64,000 bases of DNA from Dysidea avara (taxonomy: Eukaryota > Porifera > Demospongiae > Dictyoceratida > Dysideidae). Under the pieces are notes generated by a model. It ran no database searches and had not been told where the DNA came from. It was given only the letters and a program-made list of their open reading frames with translations. The translations under genes and the position numbers were made by a program. The stretch covers positions 4,638,001 to 4,702,000 of the forward strand of contig NC_089274.1 in the NCBI RefSeq assembly GCF_963678975.1. The letters are read 5' to 3'. Positions 57,701 to 64,000 of the stretch are shown here, piece by piece (within the stretch, counting starts at the first letter, position 1; every line of letters starts with the position of its first letter).

Positions 57701-60700
57701 AAGTGGCATGATTTCTATGCTATGTTTTTAGTAAACTGATATGCACAGGTATCTAAATATCGATTGTGAAATTGTGGTATGGTACTCATGAAGCGTTACT
57801 CACATGCTATGCAACCTGTTCACGGTGCTTTTTGAAATAAATGATTGTGGCCAGTTTTGCTGGTTTTAGTGATACATCTAGGACCCCAAACTAAATTCAT
57901 TTGCTAAGTTATGTACTTAAATTGTACGTTACTGACCTTGAGAATGTCAGAGCCATCTTGTCATTTGGTCCATGTATAAAAGTGATCCTCCCAACCATGA
58001 AAACAATTATTTAGTGCTTATTCTGTAACAATCATGCCCTTAAGTGAATGGGAACAGGGATAACTGGTCCCTCTCACACGATTGTGGGAAAGATAACATC
58101 ATTGCACACTTTTGATGGTCAATAGCATTGTAGACGATTCTTCAAAGTGACATTGGCGCTAATAATGAAGAGGAACAGTAAGGAGATGGATTATATAGGT
58201 TAGAGTGGCATATTGCTACTTTTGTACACCTCGAATCAGTGGCCTTGTGTATATATGCCCATGCGCATTTGCTGAAACATGAAACCCAGACTTGGAGATG
58301 ATTGCTTCAACTGTCAACAGGTTAGTGATGTTTATTGTGAAATTTTATGGGTGGTTTCACCCAGATTTATTTTTGCACTTTGAAGTTGTATAATGGCTTT
58401 GTGATTTCCATTGATTTTAGCCAATACTCTGATAACCGATACATTATCAAGCTGATAGGCAATTAACCTTCCTTGTTTCACCACTTTTATCTATTCCCTT
58501 GTTTCACTTCTTTGATCCCTAATCCAACTTAAAATTTCTACTTGTTTGTTTACTTTTTTAATAACATGAACCAGTGCATGCTGCACTAAAAGAAGGAATG
58601 GTACCAGGAATGGCATAAAAGTAATTTTGCATCAGAACATGTTCCCCAATGAATCAATTATGCAATGTAAAAAAATGAGTTGTCCATCACGCTTTGTTTT
58701 GATCTATGCTCCACCCATTACACTGCATCACAAATGAAGAACAGTACGAGAGGTGTCTCTGTAATCAATCCAGTTACTACAGAAAGTATGAGTGATAAGC
58801 ATAATACCCTACACAGCCACAGGGAGGCCACATTACCCTATCATGAATCAACACCTTGTATTGTCAGTGAAAATAATTGGAAAACAAAGGCAAGTCCATG
58901 ATGTGTGTATTGTACGCACTGTGGTTGGCGAAAAGACACATCTTGGGATGAAGCAACGTCAAACAGTGAAGAAATCCAGCCCGTAGCCCTTATCCATGGT
59001 AAAGTTATGCTTGGCTGAAGGCATCAGTAAGTTAGTTAGTCAGCATAAAATTCTGTTAGCACAACTCACCATATATCGATCACCTAAGTTTTAACACTCC
59101 AGAACTCGGGAATCCAACATCGTAAAGCAGCAAACGTTTCGATGGAGCTGCATCTATTATTTCCCAACACACACTACAAAAATCTACCCCACAATCAACG
59201 GTACACGAAAATAGTGATGATTATAGTGAATGGCATGCGTCTATCAATTATTGCTGTCTCCACCTATTATCAACTTATGTGTAAATGTCAATTACTAATT
59301 ATCGACCAATTCCAAGAAATGGAGCATAACTTACTATGAATTTGCACAGGTAATACAACTATGCTAACAACTTAACCACTATCATAACAAGGATCAAATT
59401 GAACATTCTGTTCAAGATATATGCATACATTTAGGATCATTTTAACGTACATTCACATGATACTTCACACATGTACATGTAGGCCATAATCAACTTGTAA
59501 ACACTAGCTAGTTGTCCATTCACTAGTTCTCATTAGTCCACACAGTCCACCTATTCCCTCATCAACTTTCCAATGCGATAGACGAGACATCTTGGTGGTT
59601 ACAGTCCGGATCATGTTGCACCTTGATCATCACTGGATATCTCCCTGTTTAGCAATTGTAATCACTATCAATATTTTCATCTTCACCATTTCTGAGTCAA
59701 ATATGGCTCAGGCCCCATTGGTGTCTTCAGCTTATTCTCTGAAGCTTCCTTTCTGTTTGCTTTACTTCGTCCCTCCTTTTTACTTTGCCTTCTTTCTCTC
59801 ATCACCTCTCCTTCTTTCTCTTTGCTTCTTGTTCCTCTTATTTTCTTTTTCAAAATTACCACTAAAACATATAAAATATTTATGATGTATATATGCAGAA
59901 TGATTATAGCAACACAAGTAGATAGACATTATTGGGATGGGACCTTGTACAGAAATTTAATTAGCTGATAGCTAGCTAGACACACGCTCCTAAACTTCTC
60001 ACAAGATCATTAATAAGTGCCATAGATTGTTATACTTTTCTAGCAACCTGTTTTCTCAGTCCCATTCTTGCCAATTTAGTATTTATCTTGAGATTTATCT
60101 TCCTCAGGGCTGACCATTCTGGTATTAGCCATCCAGAAGTATGTATTTAGTACTGTAGATGGAACACCATGTAGTCCTTCTGCTTCATTCATCCCGTATC
60201 ATTCAACAAAACCATGTTCATTGGAAGCTCATCACCTTTCAGTACTACCAGGCGATTCATCAACTTGTCGTGCCAGTTCAATGCCACTAGTGCCTTTCCG
60301 TTTTTGATTTCTTGTCTTTATGACATCGTAAGAATGCTGGATAGTCCGAAGGGAGAACAGGTTCAACAGTCTTTTAATGTGCGTGTTCATATAATTACGT
60401 AATTATTTGGATACTACTGGTTGATAATTGGTGTAGTCTACTGGTCGATAATAGGTGGTAGTCAATAATCAAAGAGTTACACTAAAATTAAAAAGTTTTT
60501 AAAATTCCATAGAAACTTTTTTGGAAGGGTTTGGGGTTGGTCTGAAGACATTTTTGGGCTTTTCTGTGCCTAATCAATACTGCCAAGCTGTCATGAAGGG
60601 AATTTAAGGATGATATTTTTGGCTAGAAAAGCCCGGTTCTTCATGATCCCTAAGACATAGTACTACTACACAGTACTATCGTACTGTATGTTGTATGGCT

Positions 60701-61120
60701 TAGCAGTTTAGAAGCAGTAGATTGAAGCCTCTACAAATTTGGTGGTGAGAGGGTTTAAATGGGAACCTGCTGTTTTACAAGTATAGCACAAGATTGTTGT
60801 GATAAAAGTACTAAATGAATAATGATTTCTGTTATGTATATGTTCTTGTTGCTGTCTTACTTTAGATAACAAAGCATCTCTGGGAGTTGGGAACATCTAT
60901 GTTTGTAAGTTACTGTTTTTACCTTCCCAACGCGGTGATGGTAATGTTTCCTGCAGAAAACATTCATGGAAAATGAATTTTCTTCTTTTCCTTGGAGTAA
61001 TGATTTGCTAATGGTATGCTATTATTGTATGTGTATAATTGCATGAAAGTTACAATATTCTCTTTGCAGCACATCCTCAGCAATTATGAAAGTTCCTTGT
61101 TAAGTGATGACAAAGTTTAG
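51758..61120 (+). CDS. kinase-like protein (probable pseudokinase) with DFD and CEHx5CxC insert, 13 exons
   Basis: Coding exons: 51758-51806, 51935-52675, 52723-52799, 52873-53022, 53071-53158, 53986-54306, 54364-54533, 54582-54698, 54749-54805, 55739-55843, 60866-60904, 60957-61013, 61070-61120. The total is 2,022 nt, or 673 residues plus stop. No in-frame stop occurs and every junction matches in phase. Residues 1 to ~285 are low-complexity and rich in S, T, E and P. The kinase-like part runs from ~300: LGKGGNAYVKK (309-319), YACK (K335), GFLIMEYFP, HLDVKDYN (471-478) with HRD changed to HLD, CEHKDELICRC (485-495), GDFD (505-508), then VKFQALS where PPE would be, and DMFGFLV. The C-terminal part lacks the RP..A..LL..HPF motif of its paralog. 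An insert of about 60 residues (EIKRLEAEMKKQTTKED) sits between lobe landmarks. It is likely a pseudokinase or a weak kinase; function is unknown. Confidence 0.83.
53243..53883. mobile_element. hAT-type MITE in intron 5 of the plus-strand kinase-like gene
   Basis: A 641-bp element with ends CAGCGTTGAAACCGGGTC and the inverted GACCCAGTTTCAACGCTG, with nested GACCCGG and ACCCGG blocks inside. The flanks TTACATAT (53,235-53,242) and TTACAAAT (53,884-53,891) match at 7 of 8 bases, as for an aged hAT target duplication. Confidence 0.82.
55010..55420. repeat. dispersed repeat family, copy 3 (diverged)
   Basis: Weakly similar to 12,520-13,165 and 35,510-36,130, with blocks around GAACTGGTCAATTCACCAAGG, GTGAACAAGTGAAT and CAATGGGTCACAT at comparable spacing. 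It lies in intron 9 of the plus-strand kinase-like gene. Confidence 0.4.
56016..56662. mobile_element. piggyBac-type MITE
   Basis: A 647-bp element with ends CCCTTAAACCCGCA and the inverted form (GCTGCGGGTTTAAGGG), flanked by TTAA on both sides (56,012-56,015 and 56,663-56,666). TTAA target sites and CCC-type ends are the piggyBac pattern. The interior is non-coding. It sits in the 5-kb intron 10 of the plus-strand kinase-like gene. Confidence 0.8.
58045..58330 (+). repeat. dispersed repeat, direct copy of 6,540-6,830
   Basis: Shares GGAACAGGGATAAC, TTGATGGTCAATA, GTAGACGATTCTT-type and CAGACTTGGAGATGATTGC blocks in the same order and orientation as the copy near 6.5 kb. Non-coding intron sequence. 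Confidence 0.55.
58600..60690. repeat. split copy of the 22.3-kb repeat family with ~1.4 kb inserted
   Basis: The family sequence runs from about 58,600 to 59,055 (GGCTGAAGGCATCAGTAAG) and resumes at about 60,500-60,690 (GGTCTGAAGACATTTTTGGG). Between these lies about 1.4 kb of unrelated sequence, with several CCACCTATTATC-like blocks near both sides. No coding sequence is supported there; the long open frame at 59,592-59,885 is a pyrimidine-rich stretch. Confidence 0.4.
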
Positions 61121-62521
61121 CAACAACTACAAGGGTAGTAGTGGAAATGGTATACGAAGAATGATTCAGTGAACTTGTAAAGTTTTTTTTAACTCTTCTC
61201 TTATTGATGTAATTTTGTCACAGACATTTACATAGTGAATTTTTATATCCTTATCATACTTCCTGGCAATTGTACAGTCATCATTGAATCACAGTGATTC
61301 AGTAAAAATTATAATATGCTTCATTACAATACCTACAGACATATGAATTTGGGAAATTGTATGTAGACACCACATGCTGTGCGTATGTATTTTTGGCAGA
61401 ATGGATGGTATCATGGTTTGCTGATTTATTATTTATAGAACATTGAGAGTTTGGCATGAGTATGACAGGATTCTAAGGATTCTTAGCCAAGTGATTGTGG
61501 AACATGGGAAGGACTAAAGTTAGCTGGCTAAAGTTATTAATACATTTACATTAATTTTGATATATAGTTAAACTATCCTATAATTTTAAAACTTACATGT
61601 GTATTTAATAATAAACTTACATAAGTACTTATTTTAAGAGAGAGCAAGAAAATAAATTATTACTTATTGGCTGTCTAAGTCTAATACCTGCATTATTCAT
61701 TATTCCATTGTAGACAATACAGTGAAATTATGCTAAATATGTATTAAATTACTATCAGCATGTGCCACTGTGTAGTTTAGTCAATTCACTACAAAACATC
61801 ACGCAATGATAACTCCCCTGGGCTATAAGTATGCACTATCAACAAGTAAACATCTTACCTGGATAAGAGCAGTGCTATTGTGCTTTCTGTTAGTTTCTTT
61901 TTGGAGCTGTAAGTGTATGCTCTATTAGAGTAACTGAACAAACCCAACAGGACAGCTGCATAAATTCAGGCATTCGTTATTTTATTCCAGTGTACAAAAA
62001 CAGTATTGTGTTACGGGTGAGATCCCATGTATGCTATTAAATTTTTTTGGATATTAAAAGAGGAAAGAGTGTTTCACATTTGGGTTGCTATATATACTAA
62101 TATGAACTGGATCATAAGACTCCTGTGAACTGCTTCCGATAAGTCAGGCAGTTTCAGTGATGTTTGTGCTTTTTCTCAAGGATGACACTACATCTCACTC
62201 TAAAATTATTCTGATTGTGTATATATTCAGTCATTTTTAAAAATCTTAAAGGATATATTCACAATTGGGTATCTGTGTATGTATATGCACAGTAAATGTG
62301 CATCAACATGTATACAGTATTATACACCTTGGCTGAAAGTTATGGATGACCCCTCACCAGCAACACTAAATATCAAACTGAAAATGGGATCTACTGCATA
62401 TATTGGTTGCACTATACATGTCAGAAGTGGACTTTTTGTTCATCAAAATTATATTCACATAATATTATAGGCACAATAATTATAAAATGTGCATGTTAAT
62501 GTATGCAATGACTCACTCTTA
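61121..62521. other. interval between the kinase-like gene and the LRR gene
   Basis: No coding exon that I can support. The first 300 bp should be the 3' UTR of the plus-strand gene. The nearest perfect AATAAA is at 61,651-61,656, rather far away, so the true signal may be a variant. The rest is AT-rich without clear repeats. Confidence 0.4.
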
Positions 62522-63846
62522 TTAATAAGAATACAGTGAATGATATTTAGCTAATTTCTCATCATATTCATGATGGTTATCAAGCTCATCGGTTGACAGT
62601 GTATCATTGATAGAAGTAAAGTTCCTAATAGTGACATTGAATGAAAATGGAGTAGTCCATAGAGACAGTAAGTTTGTATTATGTTCAGAACCTTTTAGAT
62701 GGATACCTTGTACTAGTTCATAACTTCCCATTGTCAATAACTTTAACTTTTCCTTTAGAGTTGCCTCAAGATTATCTTTGTCGATGTTTCCTAACTTGTC
62801 AATACAAATATGAAATGTCAGTAGATTAGGAGAGTTCCTTACAAGTACAGTAACACCTTCACTGGTCACTGATTTCACACACAACACTACATGTACCAGT
62901 CCACCATGAGCTGATATTGTACTCATGGAGGCATCGGAAAGTCAGCACCACATATTTCAATGTGTAACTGTTGCAAATTGCAGCAACTGACAGGCAAAAA
63001 CAGTGTTCCTCTAATGGAAAAATAGCTAAAATATTTCAGTTTCTTACAACGTTCAATAATATACTTCACAGTGAGTGGGTGAATATCCTCTATTATGCAG
63101 AATTCAAGCAATGGGAAGTAAGGCAGTAGCAGTGACCCTTTATCACCAGCACAATCACATGTCGTGCATGGTCCTATAACAATACTTACAGGAAATTCCA
63201 GTGCTATTAAATTTACAAATTTCTGGTACAATTCAATTAGTTTGTCCCTATCATTGGCCATCACTGGCTCCATAACACACACGTCTACTGCTAAATGAGT
63301 CAGTCTAATATCACTGAGTATCTCCCATAACTGTACCTGATTTTCCACCACACTAACTGGTATACCCAACAAGTTTAGTACTCGTAAGTTGTAACAGTAG
63401 TTTGCAATCGCTTGTAGATCTTGTAAACTTTTCAGACATTTATCAGCATATTGTAAGTTCAGCCGTTGAAGGTTAGGACAGGTAATAGCCAATTGTTCCA
63501 AGTGACCAGAAAGCAAACAATTACACCATGATAAATCGAAATGAACTACAGACATAAACATGGGAATTTTCAAGTAGTTTAAACTCTCATTTTCATCTAA
63601 CCAACGACTATAAACACACATTGCTTTACAAACTGTCTCATTGTCATAAACACAATTAGTAATTAGCATCCAATTAAAGCCCAGGTCTGGCATGTTAAAG
63701 TCACTGGTACTTACTATTGGAAGAACAGTTTTCTGGCCAAAGTCTAATTGAAATTCTGGAATAACAGTAAAGAGGTTTAATGATGCTTTATTATAGTACC
63801 TGAGGAAACCAGTACGTCCAGCTGGTGAGCTCCAATTCAGTATCAA
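62522..63846 (-). pseudogene. LRR protein (F-box/RNI-like), interrupted frame
   Basis: The first frame (63,846-62,923, ~307 residues) has RNI-type leucine-rich repeats: VVHFDLSWCNCLLSGHLEQL, CPNLQRLNLQYADKCLKSL, CYNLRVLNLLGI and CKKLKYFSYFSI. It stops after CGADFPMPP. The sense continues in another frame (62,926-62,522, ~134 residues: ISAHGGLVHVVLCVKSVTSE, then RNSPNLLTF), overlapping by four bases. Upstream, an in-frame TGA at 63,856-63,858 precedes the frame and no ATG lies near its start. So the frame is broken at both ends: a pseudogene, a missed exon, or sequence errors. FBXL-like proteins act as substrate receptors in ubiquitin ligases, but no F-box is visible. Confidence 0.6.
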
Positions 63847-64000
63847 CCATACAGTTCACTGACTAGTGAGGAATACTCATTGACGAAATTCACATTTTGG
63901 GAAACAAATCCTTTAGCCATCCATCCTTGTATCCATAAATATGTTGAAGCTACAAAAAAGCACGTGTAATTTTATTGTGTCTCCTTGTGTACACTCTTAT

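Noticed and set aside
59592..59885. 97-codon plus-strand open frame with hydrophobic C-terminus
   Set aside because: It comes from a TC-rich stretch inside a kinase-like gene intron; no splice sites, homologous motif or codon pattern support it.

Overview
The window is AT-rich animal DNA with many introns. Every intron boundary I could place has GT at the donor and AG at the acceptor. Introns fall into two size classes: minimal ones of about 47-58 bp, and multi-kilobase ones filled with transposon debris. A LRRK-type ROCO kinase with an ANK-LRR-ROC-COR-kinase-WD40 layout, a cysteine-rich fibrinogen-like protein, compact introns and many hAT and MITE copies suggest an early-branching metazoan, most likely a demosponge. 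The lineage is inference; no rRNA or other marker is present.

Layout. (1) 565-39,188, minus strand: one LRRK-like gene. I could join 20 coding exons with matching phases into a 2,551-residue protein, close to human LRRK2 in length. Its 11.6-kb intron 1 holds a decayed hAT transposon, several foldback elements and, on the opposite strand, a fibrinogen-like gene fragment (34.3-35.3 kb). Its 9.1-kb intron 6 holds a nested set of transposons: a MITE split by an autonomous-type hAT element, which is itself split by another MITE. (2) 39.2-43.7 kb: no gene, repeats only, including a 1.6-kb foldback. (3) 43,689-51,339, minus strand: a 12-exon, 966-residue protein kinase. (4) 51,758-61,120, plus strand: a 13-exon, 673-residue kinase-like gene (probably a pseudokinase), head-to-head with the previous one across 418 bp. 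(5) 62.5-63.85 kb, minus strand: a leucine-rich-repeat (F-box/RNI type) coding stretch with a broken frame.

The most interesting part is the divergent kinase pair. Both carry DFD in place of DFG and the same cysteine/histidine motif, CEHx5CxC, between the catalytic loop and DFD. Their kinase-domain introns also follow the same phase order. One copy keeps HRD and a PPE-type motif; the other has HLD and has lost the PPE. This looks like an inverted duplication that gave a kinase/pseudokinase pair sharing a bidirectional promoter. That promoter holds paired E2F-like motifs, a CRE/ATF-like site and a palindromic forkhead-like site.

All gene models come from reading splice sites, phases and protein similarity by eye. 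No transcripts or database searches were available.
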